Assembly: GCF_017742235.1 (NCBI RefSeq)
Contig: NZ_JAGHKQ010000016.1
Coordinates: 1-60,267 of the forward strand
From: Bacillus sp. 165
GTDB taxonomy: Bacteria; Bacillota; Bacilli; Bacillales; Bacillaceae_G
Reading direction: 5' to 3'
Length of the DNA stretch: 60,267 nucleotides
The translations under genes and the position numbers were made by a program. Each line of letters begins with the position of its first letter. The stretch's first letter is position 1. The notes under the pieces are model-generated. The model was not told where the DNA came from, searched no databases, and saw only the letters and a program-made list of their open reading frames with translations. Below are positions 18,912 to 27,727 of the stretch, in pieces.

Positions 18912-20276
18912 ATGACTAAGAAATTTGTAATGTTAAATACAGCTGTTCCAGGACCGAAGTCTGATAGATTATTAGAAAGACGACAAAGGGTCGTACCAAA
19001 AGGGATCAGCAATAATTGTACCGCCTTTGTCAAAAGAGCACAGGGTGCTCTTGTAGAGGACGTAGATGATAATATTTATATTGATTTTGCGGGAGCAATC
19101 GGAACATTAAATGTAGGGCATTCTCATCCTCAGGTGGTGCAAGCACTTAAAGAGCAGGCGGAAGCATTTGTTCATACAGGATTCAATGTCATGATGTATG
19201 AATCCTATATAGAATTAGCAGAAAAGTTGACAAAGCTTGCCCCTGGAGCGTTTCCGAAGCAAGCTGCCTTTTTCAACAGCGGAGCAGAAGCGGTAGAAAA
19301 TGCAGTGAAAATTGCTCGTAAGTATACAAAGCGTCAAGGTATTGTTTCTTTTACAAGAGGTTTTCACGGAAGAACTCTTATGACGATGACGATGACAAGT
19401 AAAGTAAAGCCATATAAATATGGATTTGGTCCATTTGCTCCAGAAGTATATAAAGCGCCTTATCCGTATGTATATAGACGTCCTGAAGAGATGAGTGAAA
19501 TACAATATAGTAAATTTATGATTGAGCAATTTGAACAATTTTTGATTTCTGAGGTTGCACCAGAAACGATTGCAGCTGTTGTGATGGAACCGGTCCAAGG
19601 CGAAGGTGGCTTTATCATTCCAGATCAATCATTCGTCCAACGCGTATATGAAATTTGTAAACAATACGGTATTTTGTTTGTGGCTGATGAAATTCAAACA
19701 GGATTCTCCAGAACAGGAAAATACTTTGCTATCGAACATTTTGGGGTAGAACCAGATTTAATCACAATTTCAAAGTCGATGGGAGCAGGAGTACCGATCA
19801 GTGGTGTGATTGGCCGAACTGAGATTATGAATGCAGCTGATGTAGGAGAGCTTGGGGGGACGTATGCAGGAAGTCCTCTCGGGTGTCGGGCTGCATTAGC
19901 TGTATTGGAAATTATTGAAAAAGAACAACTAAATACACGTGCAGAACAGCTAGGTGAGAGAGTAAGAGAAAAAATGCAGCAAATTGCCGGACGGTTTGAT
20001 CAAGTAGGAGATGTTCGAGGCCTCGGTGCGATGTGTGCGATGGAGATTGTCAAAGATACAAATAGTAAAACACCGGATAAAGAAACTACCAGCCGGATTA
20101 TAAAAGAAGCAAATAAGCGGGGGCTGCTGCTATTAAGTGCAGGAATTTTTGGCAATGTGATTCGTGTATTGATGCCTCTCACTATTACCGATGAGCAGCT
20201 AGAGGAAGGATTAATCATTTTAGAAGAATCTATTGAAGCGGTCATGGCTCCACAATATATGGAAATCGAGAGGTGA
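18912..20276 (+). CDS. gabT: 4-aminobutyrate (GABA) aminotransferase
   Basis: Class III PLP transaminase of 454 aa that converts GABA and 2-oxoglutarate to succinate semialdehyde and glutamate. GabT hallmarks are present: RVVPKGISN at the N-terminus, GTLNVGHSHP, FNSGAEAVENAVKIARK, RGFHGRTLM, EPVQGEGGF, ADEIQTGFSRTGK, the PLP lysine in TISKSMGAGVPISG, and GGTYAGSPLGC. The ribosome site is weak (AGGATGG about 13 nt upstream) and a stable hairpin precedes it. Translation may therefore be coupled or tuned. It is third in the patD operon. GabT enzymes often also use 5-aminovalerate. Confidence 0.95.
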   Translation: MTKKFVMLNTAVPGPKSDRLLERRQRVVPKGISNNCTAFVKRAQGALVEDVDDNIYIDFAGAIGTLNVGHSHPQVVQALKEQAEAFVHTGFNVMMYESYIELAEKLTKLAPGAFPKQAAFFNSGAEAVENAVKIARKYTKRQGIVSFTRGFHGRTLMTMTMTSKVKPYKYGFGPFAPEVYKAPYPYVYRRPEEMSEIQYSKFMIEQFEQFLISEVAPETIAAVVMEPVQGEGGFIIPDQSFVQRVYEICKQYGILFVADEIQTGFSRTGKYFAIEHFGVEPDLITISKSMGAGVPISGVIGRTEIMNAADVGELGGTYAGSPLGCRAALAVLEIIEKEQLNTRAEQLGERVREKMQQIAGRFDQVGDVRGLGAMCAMEIVKDTNSKTPDKETTSRIIKEANKRGLLLLSAGIFGNVIRVLMPLTITDEQLEEGLIILEESIEAVMAPQYMEIER

Positions 20277-20280
20277 AAAC

Positions 20281-21747
20281 ATGCAGACGAGTAAAATTGC
20301 ACATAAATATGAATTATTTCCTATGTATATAGATGGAAAATGGATAGGGAATGAGTATGAATCCTTTACCAAAGTTATAAATCCTGCAACAAGTGAAGTA
20401 GTAGGAGCCGTGCCTGTAGGAGGAACATTAGAAGCCAAGCAGGCAGTAGACGCCGCTTATCGAGCTTTCAAGGCTTGGTCAAAAAAACCAGCGGAAGAGC
20501 GCTACGCTATTTTGATGAAATGGCATTATTTAATAGAAGAACAGAAAGAAGAAATTGCTAAAATCATGACGCTTGAGCAAGGCAAACCATTCAAAGAAGC
20601 TATAGGCGAGGTAACGTATGCCAATGGTTTTATATCGTGGTATGCAGAGGAAGGAAAGCGAGTATATGGAGAAACCATTCCAGCATCGCATCCTAATAAA
20701 CGCATTCTTGTCCGAAAAGAACCTATAGGGGTAGTAGCTGCAATTACTCCATGGAATTTTCCAGCGGCTATGATTACCAGAAAGGTAGCACCTGCTCTTG
20801 CAGCTGGATGCACGGCAGTGGTAAAGCCGGCAACTCAAACTCCATTAACTGCTTTGAAGCTAGCAGAACTGGCAGAAAAAGCTGGAGTGCCAAAAGGAGT
20901 ATTAAATATTGTGACAGGCAAGTCCAGTGAAATCGGTGATGCTTGGTTAAAGGATTCACGCGTGACAAAAATTACATTTACAGGGTCTACAGAAGTAGGG
21001 AAAGTATTAATGAGAGGTGCTGCTGAAACGGTTAAAAAGGTGTCTCTAGAATTAGGAGGAAATGCACCGTTCATCGTGATGGATGATGCAGATTTGGAAA
21101 AAGCGGCTAAAGGATTGGTACAATCAAAGTTTCGCAATGCAGGACAAACTTGTATTTGTACAAATCGTGTATACGTACATGAAGCAGTTAAGGATCAATT
21201 TATTAATGTGTTCCAAAAAGAACTTGCTAAGCTTAAGGTAGGGAACGGATTGGAAGAGGGAGTAGATGTTGGCCCATTGATTGATAAAGCAGCGCTAGAA
21301 AAAGTAGACACTCTCGTTGAAGATGCTTTGCAAAAGGGAGCAAAGATTATTTACAGAGGACAAAAGCCAAACACTGAAACAGGCTTTTATTATCCGCCTG
21401 CTATTTTATCTGATACAAATGATGACATGCTCTGCATGAAAGAAGAAATCTTTGGTCCTATCGCTCCTATTTCAACATTTAAATCAGAGCAAGAGGTCAT
21501 TCAGCGTGCTAACCATTCGAACTTCGGATTGGCTGCCTATGTATATACTGAAAATCTAAGCCGCTCTTTTAGAATTACAGAAGAGTTAGAATATGGAATT
21601 ATAGGATTAAATGACGCTCTTCCATCAGCAGTACAAGTTCCGTTTGGGGGATATAAAGAAAGTGGGCTTGGCAGAGAGGGTGGACATTACGGTATCGAAG
21701 AATTTTTAGAAGTTAAATATATTTCAATTGGGCTGGATGAATGTTAA
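20281..21747 (+). CDS. gabD: Succinate-semialdehyde dehydrogenase
   Basis: Aldehyde dehydrogenase of 488 aa with GabD signatures: TPWNFPAAMITRK, PAGCTAVVKPA-like LAAGCTAVVKPA, TGSTEVGK, SLELGGNAPF, the catalytic/redox cysteines in NAGQTCICTNR, and GLGREGGHYGIEEF. It oxidises succinate semialdehyde to succinate, the last step into the TCA cycle. The ATG at 20281 with AGAGGTG 7 nt upstream is chosen. Longer in-frame starts run into gabT. It is the last gene of the sigma-54 operon, followed by 176 nt and a terminator. Confidence 0.95.
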   Translation: MQTSKIAHKYELFPMYIDGKWIGNEYESFTKVINPATSEVVGAVPVGGTLEAKQAVDAAYRAFKAWSKKPAEERYAILMKWHYLIEEQKEEIAKIMTLEQGKPFKEAIGEVTYANGFISWYAEEGKRVYGETIPASHPNKRILVRKEPIGVVAAITPWNFPAAMITRKVAPALAAGCTAVVKPATQTPLTALKLAELAEKAGVPKGVLNIVTGKSSEIGDAWLKDSRVTKITFTGSTEVGKVLMRGAAETVKKVSLELGGNAPFIVMDDADLEKAAKGLVQSKFRNAGQTCICTNRVYVHEAVKDQFINVFQKELAKLKVGNGLEEGVDVGPLIDKAALEKVDTLVEDALQKGAKIIYRGQKPNTETGFYYPPAILSDTNDDMLCMKEEIFGPIAPISTFKSEQEVIQRANHSNFGLAAYVYTENLSRSFRITEELEYGIIGLNDALPSAVQVPFGGYKESGLGREGGHYGIEEFLEVKYISIGLDEC

Positions 21748-21923
21748 AAACAACAATTTTACTTTCAAATAGTAGTAAGTAATTCTGTAGATCTCGGTAA
21801 TTGGAATCTATTTTGCTGCTGAGGGATAAAGGTTAATTTAAGAGAGCGAAAGCATTAATAGGATAAAGGATACTGACTGTATTTGTTTGATTTTCCTGTC
21901 CGGAAAACAAGACACAAGTATAG

Positions 21924-21970
21924 GCCAGTAAAACAATTGGTATAATTACTAATTGTTTTACTGGCTTTTT
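21924..21970 (+). terminator. Strong terminator directly upstream of the CoA-transferase ribosome site
   Basis: A 15-bp perfect stem GCCAGTAAAACAATT and complement, 12-nt loop, then TTTTT. It lies 176 nt after gabD but only ~5 nt before the next ribosome site. It could end the gab operon or act as an attenuator for the following operon. Confidence 0.92.
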
Positions 21971-21992
21971 GTGTAGAAGGGAGGGCTTTTAG

Positions 21993-23180
21993 TTGGAGGG
22001 TATTTTGCATGGCGTGAAAATTATAGATTTATCTCGTGTACTTGCCGGTCCATTTTGCACTATGATTCTTGGGGATTTGGGTGCTGAAGTTATAAAAATT
22101 GAGAATCTATCGAATGGAGATGATACGAGAGGATGGGGACCGCCTTTTATAGAAGGAGAAAGTGCTTATTATCTATGTGCCAACCGTAATAAGAAAGGAA
22201 TGACTATAAACCTCAAGTCAGAAAAAGGAAAAGAGATTTTGAAAAAGCTCATTTCGACCGCTGATATTGTTGTGCAAAATTTTAAACCGGGAACGCTAGA
22301 TAGAATGGGATTAGGATATTCACAGCTAAAGAAAGTAAAAGAAGATATTATTGTAGCTTCTGTTAGCGGATTTGGTACCAATGGTCCATATGCTCATCTC
22401 CCAGGCTATGATTATATCATTCAAGCGATGAGTGGGCTAATGAGTATTACGGGAGACAAAGAAAGTGACCCTGTAAAGACAGGGGTAGCTATTTCGGATG
22501 TACTAACCGGACTTTTTACTTGCATTGGAATTTTAGGGGCATTACATCATCGAAATAGAACGGGAGAAGGGCAAGAGCTTGATATTTCCTTATTTGATTC
22601 TCAGCTCGCAGCAATGGTGAATGTAGCAAGCAACTATCTATGTTCAGGGAGTATTCCAAACAGAATGGGAAATCAGCATCCTAATATAGTTCCTTATCAA
22701 ACATTTTCTGCAAGTGATGGAGACTTGGTCATAGCAGTTGGAAACGATGAACAATTTCGCAAGTTTAGTCGTTTACTAGGTAGAGAGGAGCTCTCATCTT
22801 CTAAACGCTACGGGACAAATGCTGCAAGGCTTCAGAATAAAGCTGAATTGGTTTTTATAATTGCAGCAGAAATGAAAAAGAAGAGTAAAAAAGAATGGAA
22901 ATATTTGTTGGATAAGGAAGGCATTCCAAATGGTCCTATTTATAACATAAAAGAGGCATTGGAAAGTGAGCAAGCAAAAGCAAGGGATATGGTAGTTTCT
23001 ATGAAGCATCCGAAAATTCCTGATTTAAAATTGGTTGGTTCACCGTTGAAGTTTTCAAAAACACCAGTTTTTATGAAACTGTCCCCTCCATTACATGGAG
23101 AACATACAGAGGAGATTTTGGAAGGGCTTGGGTATTCACAAGACGAAATTATAGCTATGCAACATAATCAATGGATATAA
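21993..23180 (+). CDS. Class III CoA-transferase (CaiB/BaiF family)
   Basis: Family III CoA-transferase of 395 aa. It has the N-terminal RVLAGPFCTMILGDLGAEVIKIE signature, a catalytic-type aspartate in the KTGVAISDVLTG segment, and RTGEGQELDISLFDSQ. It starts with TTG after AAGGGAGGG. The acyl-CoA dehydrogenase follows 13 bp later. In glutarate catabolism a class III succinyl-CoA:glutarate CoA-transferase pairs with glutaryl-CoA dehydrogenase, so glutarate is an attractive substrate. The neighbouring PatA/PatD/GabT/GabD could make glutarate from cadaverine or 5-aminovalerate. The substrate is inferred, not shown; formyl-CoA or succinate transferases share the fold. Confidence 0.88.
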   Translation: MEGILHGVKIIDLSRVLAGPFCTMILGDLGAEVIKIENLSNGDDTRGWGPPFIEGESAYYLCANRNKKGMTINLKSEKGKEILKKLISTADIVVQNFKPGTLDRMGLGYSQLKKVKEDIIVASVSGFGTNGPYAHLPGYDYIIQAMSGLMSITGDKESDPVKTGVAISDVLTGLFTCIGILGALHHRNRTGEGQELDISLFDSQLAAMVNVASNYLCSGSIPNRMGNQHPNIVPYQTFSASDGDLVIAVGNDEQFRKFSRLLGREELSSSKRYGTNAARLQNKAELVFIIAAEMKKKSKKEWKYLLDKEGIPNGPIYNIKEALESEQAKARDMVVSMKHPKIPDLKLVGSPLKFSKTPVFMKLSPPLHGEHTEEILEGLGYSQDEIIAMQHNQWI

Positions 23181-23193
23181 GGAGGAAGCAGAG

Positions 23194-24402
23194 ATGAATT
23201 TTTCATTAACGTCAGAACAAAAGAGTGTAAGAAAAGTAGTGAGGGCATTTGTAGATCGTGAAATCATGCCATATATTAAGGAATGGGATGAGAATGGTCA
23301 TTTTGAAATCAATATTTTAAAACGATTAGCAGAGTTGGAGTTAATGGGAGTGTGTATTCCTGAGCGGTATGGTGGTGTTGGTATGGATTACAATACTCTG
23401 GCTATAGTGTGTGAAGAATTAGAGAGAGGGGATACAGCCTTTCGTACAGCAGTATCCGTTCATACTGGATTAAATAGTTTAACACTATTGCAATGGGGAA
23501 CAGAAGAACAAAAGCAAAAATATCTTGTTTCACAAGCAAAAGGACAAAAAATTGGCGCATTCGGTCTTACAGAACCTAATGCAGGATCAGATGTGGCAGC
23601 TATGCAGACGACTGCCAAGCGTGAAGGAGACCACTATATTTTAAATGGTTCTAAAACATGGATTTCTCTATGTGATGTGGCGGATCATTTCCTGATTTTT
23701 GCTAAAACAAATCTTGAAGCAAAGCATCACGGCATTTCTTGCTTCATTGTTGAACGGAAGTTTGAAGGGGTAAAAACAAAAGCAATTAAAGGAAAGCTTG
23801 GTATTCGTGCAGGTAATACAGGCGAAGTTTTTTTAGATGAAGTAAGGGTACCCGCAGCAAATTTGATAGGGGAAGAGGGAGATGGGTTTAAAATTGCTAT
23901 GTCTGCTTTGGATAACGGACGATTTACTGTTGCTGCAGGTGCATGTGGTTTAATTCAAGCATCACTAGAAGCCAGTGTAAAGTATTGTAATGAGAGAAAA
24001 ACATTCGGAAAAGAAATAGGCAAACATCAGCTTGTTCAGCAAATGATTGCCAAAATGGCTGCAAATTTGGAAATCTCTCGTCTATTAGTCTATAAAGCGG
24101 GTTCGTTAAAAAATGAAGGGAAGCGTAATACACGCGAAACATCTTTAGCAAAGTGGATTGCTTGCGATGCAGCATTTGAGGCAGCAAACGATGCAGTTCA
24201 AGTGCATGGAGCATACGGCTATTCAAATGAGTTTCCAGTCGAAAGGTATCTGCGCAATGCTAAGGCACCGGTTATTTATGAAGGAACACGGGAGATTCAT
24301 ACTATAATGCAGGCAGAATATGCACTAGGGTACCGTGAAGATAAACCTCTGCGCAACATGCTCCCAGCTTGGCCGTTTGAAGAAAGTTCTGTTGAGGTGT
24401 AA
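23194..24402 (+). CDS. Acyl-CoA dehydrogenase, possibly glutaryl-CoA dehydrogenase
   Basis: FAD-dependent acyl-CoA dehydrogenase of 402 aa. It shows FGLTEPNAGSDVAAM, NGSKTWI, RKTFGKEIGKHQLVQ, VQVHGAYGYSNEFPVER and the catalytic-base segment VIYEGTREIH. An arginine in DTAFRTAVSVH aligns by eye with the arginine that glutaryl-CoA dehydrogenase uses for the distal carboxylate. This, with the adjacent CoA-transferase, supports a dicarboxylyl-CoA substrate. Related Firmicutes enzymes of unknown specificity share this motif, so the assignment stays tentative. GGAGG precedes the ATG. Confidence 0.85.
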   Translation: MNFSLTSEQKSVRKVVRAFVDREIMPYIKEWDENGHFEINILKRLAELELMGVCIPERYGGVGMDYNTLAIVCEELERGDTAFRTAVSVHTGLNSLTLLQWGTEEQKQKYLVSQAKGQKIGAFGLTEPNAGSDVAAMQTTAKREGDHYILNGSKTWISLCDVADHFLIFAKTNLEAKHHGISCFIVERKFEGVKTKAIKGKLGIRAGNTGEVFLDEVRVPAANLIGEEGDGFKIAMSALDNGRFTVAAGACGLIQASLEASVKYCNERKTFGKEIGKHQLVQQMIAKMAANLEISRLLVYKAGSLKNEGKRNTRETSLAKWIACDAAFEAANDAVQVHGAYGYSNEFPVERYLRNAKAPVIYEGTREIHTIMQAEYALGYREDKPLRNMLPAWPFEESSVEV

Positions 24403-24475
24403 AAGCGAACAAATTAGAAACAGAGAAAAGACAATTTTTCACTTCTTACTCTTATTAAGAAAGGGGGAAAGAAAT

Positions 24476-24787
24476 ATGTATACATATTTCTTAGCGGGGC
24501 ATTCACGATTACCGCAAGGGATGGCAGCTCAAAATATTTTAACGATTACGGTTGAAATTGATAAAAAATATGGGGTCATTGTAGAAGCATCCTGTACGTT
24601 AGCGACAGAACATGGACGAGATTACGTTGGAAAACTGCTGAAGGGATACAGCTTACAGGATGGAATCCAAGATGTGGTTGAGCATGTGCAAGCTTACTAT
24701 CGCGGTAAAGCCGCACATGCTTTATCCGCAGCTTTGCGGGACTTATATATCCAATATGAAAACAGTGTGTTAGGTCTAAGAGCATGA
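24476..24787 (+). CDS. DUF3870 family protein
   Basis: A 103-residue soluble protein with the pattern AGHSRLPQGMAAQN, IDKKYGVIVEASCTL, YVGKLLKGYSLQDGI and AALRDLYIQYE. I recognise this as DUF3870, a small family of unknown function found beside CoA-metabolism genes. The ATG at 24476 follows AAAGGGGGAAAG by about 5-6 nt; an extended frame upstream has no ribosome site and overlaps the dehydrogenase. It lies 73 bp after the acyl-CoA dehydrogenase, so it is probably the third gene of that operon. A terminator follows immediately. Confidence 0.8.
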   Translation: MYTYFLAGHSRLPQGMAAQNILTITVEIDKKYGVIVEASCTLATEHGRDYVGKLLKGYSLQDGIQDVVEHVQAYYRGKAAHALSAALRDLYIQYENSVLGLRA

Positions 24788-24790
24788 AAA

Positions 24791-24828
24791 AAGAGCGCCA
24801 TAACTTAAATGAGATGGCGCTCTTGTTG
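24791..24828 (+). terminator. Terminator of the CoA-transferase operon
   Basis: Stem AAGAGCGCCAT / ATGGCGCTCTT with a 12-nt loop, 3 nt after the DUF3870 stop. Confidence 0.88.
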
Positions 24829-25004
24829 TAGGTAAAAGCTATCTGAAGGATTCAATTAGTTTCTTTATGTTCTGGTAGAAGAATGGTATAAGAGAAAACG
24901 TAAGGGCTTGACCTTCGCGATATTCGATGGGATCCTCCTCATAAGGATGAAACATAATAGTTTTCAGCGGTAGGCTTGTATTAAACGTTAAAATTAACTA
25001 AATA

Positions 25005-25056
25005 TTGTACCAATTTTAAATTGATGTATAATTTTAAGTAGTAAGTGAAAGGAGGT
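25005..25056 (+). promoter_or_regulatory. Sigma-A-like promoter and Shine-Dalgarno without a gene
   Basis: TTGTAC (25005-25010), a 16-bp spacer and TATAAT (25027-25032), followed by GAAAGGAGG near 25047-25055. No ATG start lies at usable distance, and the next frames are short. It looks like the 5' end of a lost gene, or the leader of an untranslated or very short transcript. Confidence 0.5.
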
Positions 25057-25189
25057 AACATAATACAGCAGTGACACTTTCCAAACAAGAAGGAGGAGAG
25101 TGCTCTTATCACATTATAAGATTGTATTAACAGTTATCAGTTTCAGATAATCGTTAATTAGATTAAAATAATTCCGAAAAATTGAACTA

Positions 25190-25205
25190 TTCCGCTATTA
25201 CGGAA
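25190..25205. promoter_or_regulatory. Activator operator 1 of the hbu operon
   Basis: TTCCG-CTATTA-CGGAA, an inverted repeat with 6-bp spacing, ~130 bp upstream of the sigma-54 promoter at 25334. Confidence 0.75.
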
Positions 25206-25223
25206 ACAATAGAGTGCAATATA

Positions 25224-25239
25224 TTCCGAAAAAACGGAA
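25224..25239. promoter_or_regulatory. Activator operator 2 of the hbu operon
   Basis: TTCCG-AAAAAA-CGGAA, the same geometry as the site 34 bp upstream. A lone half site TTCCG occurs at 25172. Together they form a classical sigma-54 enhancer, probably read by the activator at 31190. Confidence 0.75.
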
Positions 25240-25333
25240 AAGAAGCCCCTTTTCAACGATATGTTTAAACATAGACAGTAGATGAAGCCTGATGTTTATT
25301 GCTATCGTAAGAAAAATGAAATTTCTATTACTT

Positions 25334-25350
25334 TTGGCATAGAATTTGCT
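25334..25350 (+). promoter_or_regulatory. Sigma-54 promoter of the hbu operon
   Basis: TTGGCAT-AGAAT-TTGCT, one base from the full consensus, with exact GG/GC spacing. Confidence 0.85.
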
Positions 25351-25412
25351 TATGTAATTAGTAGATTCATAACTTAATTGGGAGGAGTACATAGAAATTA
25401 TTCATTTTTATT

Positions 25413-25427
25413 TTGAAAGCGTTTGCT
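25413..25427 (+). promoter_or_regulatory. CcpA cre site downstream of the hbu promoter
   Basis: TTGAAAGCGTTTGCT fits the catabolite response element consensus WTGNAANCGNWNNCW at every position. It lies about 65 bp downstream of the transcription start, so it would act as a roadblock under glucose. Confidence 0.75.
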
Positions 25428-25486
25428 AGTTAGGTTTCTAAAAGGCTCTATGTTTACTTATTATGATTGAAAAAAGGGGGATATCA

Positions 25487-26929
25487 ATGGAATTTATCGT
25501 TATTCTTTTGGCATTAGGGTTATTGATGTTTGTTGCGTATCGTGGGTTTTCAGTTATTCTATTCGCACCGATTTGTGCATTGTTTGCGGTATTATTGACT
25601 GAACCTAACTTTGTTTTACCATTTTTTTCTAATATCTTTATGGAAAAAATGGTCGGTTTTATTAAGCTATATTTTCCGGTTTTTTTACTTGGAGCAATTT
25701 TTGGTAAAGTAGTAGAAATGTCTGGTTTGGCAGAATCCATCGCTAAAACTATCGTGCAGGTGGTGGGAGCGAAAAGAGCTATTTTAGCTATCGTATTGAT
25801 GGGAGCAATTTTAACGTATAGTGGTGTAAGTTTATTTGTTGTAGTGTTTGCTGTGTATCCATTTGCGCAGAAGTTATTTCAAGCTGCGGACATTCCGAAA
25901 CGTTTGATTCCGGGGACAATTGCATTAGGAGCCTTTACATTCACAATGGACGCAATGCCGGGAACTCCGCAAATTCAAAATGTAATTCCGACAACCTTCT
26001 TTAAAACGGACATTTATGCTGCGCCAACTTTAGGTATTATCGGAGGCTTGTTTGTCTTAATTATGGGCCTTCTGTATCTTGAATCTCGCCGCAAAAAAGC
26101 AGAAAAAGAAGGAGAAGGATACTTTGGTTTCGAAGGCTCGGAAATTGCTGCGAGCTCGGAAGCATTAGCTGAAAATGATGCACCAGAATTAAAAAATACA
26201 GGTACACAACAAAAGCTTTCACGTCAATTATTAGCATTTGTTCCATTAATTTTGGTGGGCGTCATGAATAAGTTTTTCACGCTTTCTCTTCCTAAATGGT
26301 ATCCGAACGGTTTTGATTTCGCTTCAATAGGGTTACCTGCATTCGGGCAAGTGCAATTGCCGTCCGTTCTTGCTATATGGTCTGTAGAGATGGCGCTTCT
26401 AATTGGTATTATTACTACCATTTTATATGATTGGAAACGCGTCACAGCAAACTTTCAAGCAGGAATTAACATGAGTATTGGAGGAGCTTTGTTAGCTGCA
26501 ATGAATACAGGAGCAGAATATGGATTTGGAGGCGTTATTTCTTCTCTCCCAGGCTTTGGAGTAGTGAGTAAGGGCATTTCAGAAACATTTACAAATCCGC
26601 TTGTCAATGGTGCTGTAACAACAACTACGCTTGCTGGTATTACAGGATCAGCATCCGGTGGTATGGGAATTGCATTAAGTGCCATGTCAGAAAAGTATTT
26701 AGAAGCGATTGCAAAGTATAATATTCCTCCGGAAGTTATGCACCGTGTTATTTCCATGGCGTCCGGCGGTATGGATACACTTCCGCACAACGGAGCTGTT
26801 ATCACACTGTTGGCAGTGACAGGACTTACTCATCGTCAGTCTTACAGAGATATTTTTGCAGTGACAATTATTAAAACATTAGCAGTATTCTTTATTATTG
26901 GCGTATATAGTTTAACTGGTCTTGTATAA
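25487..26929 (+). CDS. hbuT: GntP-family permease, probably 3-hydroxybutyrate/acetoacetate uptake
   Basis: A 480-aa polytopic membrane protein of the GntP family, with conserved [36 protein letters not shown] and [14 protein letters not shown] segments. The order permease-scoA-scoB-hydroxybutyrate dehydrogenase matches the B. subtilis yxjC-scoAB-yxjF (hbu) operon, where this gene imports 3-hydroxybutyrate. The ATG at 25487, 6 nt after AAAGGGGG, is chosen over an in-frame start 24 nt upstream. It is transcribed from a sigma-54 promoter with a cre site in the leader. Confidence 0.9.
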   Translation: MEFIVILLALGLLMFVAYRGFSVILFAPICALFAVLLTEPNFVLPFFSNIFMEKMVGFIKLYFPVFLLGAIFGKVVEMSGLAESIAKTIVQVVGAKRAILAIVLMGAILTYSGVSLFVVVFAVYPFAQKLFQAADIPKRLIPGTIALGAFTFTMDAMPGTPQIQNVIPTTFFKTDIYAAPTLGIIGGLFVLIMGLLYLESRRKKAEKEGEGYFGFEGSEIAASSEALAENDAPELKNTGTQQKLSRQLLAFVPLILVGVMNKFFTLSLPKWYPNGFDFASIGLPAFGQVQLPSVLAIWSVEMALLIGIITTILYDWKRVTANFQAGINMSIGGALLAAMNTGAEYGFGGVISSLPGFGVVSKGISETFTNPLVNGAVTTTTLAGITGSASGGMGIALSAMSEKYLEAIAKYNIPPEVMHRVISMASGGMDTLPHNGAVITLLAVTGLTHRQSYRDIFAVTIIKTLAVFFIIGVYSLTGLV

Positions 26930-27006
26930 AAATGTACATTGCCTGTCCCTATGTGAAGGGGGCAGGCGTTCTACAGAGTCTATATGAAATAGGAGGAGAA
27001 CTCGTT

Positions 27007-27708
27007 ATGAAAAAAGGAAAAGTACTACATTCATTTGAAGAAGCGATTGCTGATATCCAAGATGGCTCCACTCTTGCAGTAGGGGGATTTGGGTTGTGTG
27101 GAATACCTGAAAAAGCAATTTTAACTTTATGTGATAAAGGAGTAAAGGATTTAACAGTTGTAAGTAACAACTGTGGGGTAGATGACTGGGGATTAGGACT
27201 TTTATTGGCTAATAAACAAATTAAAAAAATGGTTTCTTCTTATGTGGGGGAAAACAAAATTTTTGAACAACAATTTCTAAGTGGTGAGTTAGAAGTAGAA
27301 TTAGTGCCTCAAGGAACACTGGCAGAGCGTTTAAGGGCTGGTGGCGCTGGTATTCCAGGATTTTATACAGCTACAGGAGTGGGAACACCAATTGCTGAAG
27401 GAAAAGAGCATAAAGAGTTTGATGGGCGTACCTATATTTTAGAACGTGGTATTGTTGCAGATTTCGCTCTTGTAAAAGCATGGAAAGCGGATCCGCTTGG
27501 GAATCTCGTATTCCGTAAAACAGCTCGAAACTTTAACCCGCTGGCTGCTATGGCAGGCAAAATTACCATTGTAGAAGCAGAAGAGATTGTTGAGGTCGGC
27601 GAATTACATCCAGATGAAATTCATACACCAGGTATTTATGTACAACGTGTGCTTCTTGGAACAAACTATGAAAAACGCATTGAGCGTCGTACGGTTATTC
27701 AAGCTTAA
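27007..27708 (+). CDS. scoA: 3-oxoacid (succinyl-CoA:acetoacetate) CoA-transferase subunit A
   Basis: Alpha subunit of a family I CoA-transferase, 233 aa. It has [13 protein letters not shown] near the N-terminus, [13 protein letters not shown], and [16 protein letters not shown]. It pairs with scoB 19 bp downstream to activate acetoacetate with succinyl-CoA. The ATG at 27007 follows AGGAGGAGA. A longer frame from 26932 reads through a hairpin and is unlikely. It is the second gene of the hbu operon. Confidence 0.95.
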   Translation: MKKGKVLHSFEEAIADIQDGSTLAVGGFGLCGIPEKAILTLCDKGVKDLTVVSNNCGVDDWGLGLLLANKQIKKMVSSYVGENKIFEQQFLSGELEVELVPQGTLAERLRAGGAGIPGFYTATGVGTPIAEGKEHKEFDGRTYILERGIVADFALVKAWKADPLGNLVFRKTARNFNPLAAMAGKITIVEAEEIVEVGELHPDEIHTPGIYVQRVLLGTNYEKRIERRTVIQA

Positions 27709-27727
27709 TTAGGGAGGAGTAATAAAG

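Noticed and set aside
21801..21816. TTGGAAT-CTATT-TTGC, a sigma-54-like element before the CoA-transferase operon.
   Set aside because: GG and GC spacing is right, but the -24 box lacks CAC and a strong terminator lies between it and the gene.
24839..24955. A 38-codon minus-strand frame with protein-like composition (MFHPYEEDPIEYREG...).
   Set aside because: No ribosome site and a terminator overlaps nearby; possibly a relic, but too short to claim.
26940..26967. GC-rich hairpin between the permease and scoA as a terminator.
   Set aside because: The stem is good but no T-tract follows and the operon continues; at most an mRNA-processing structure.
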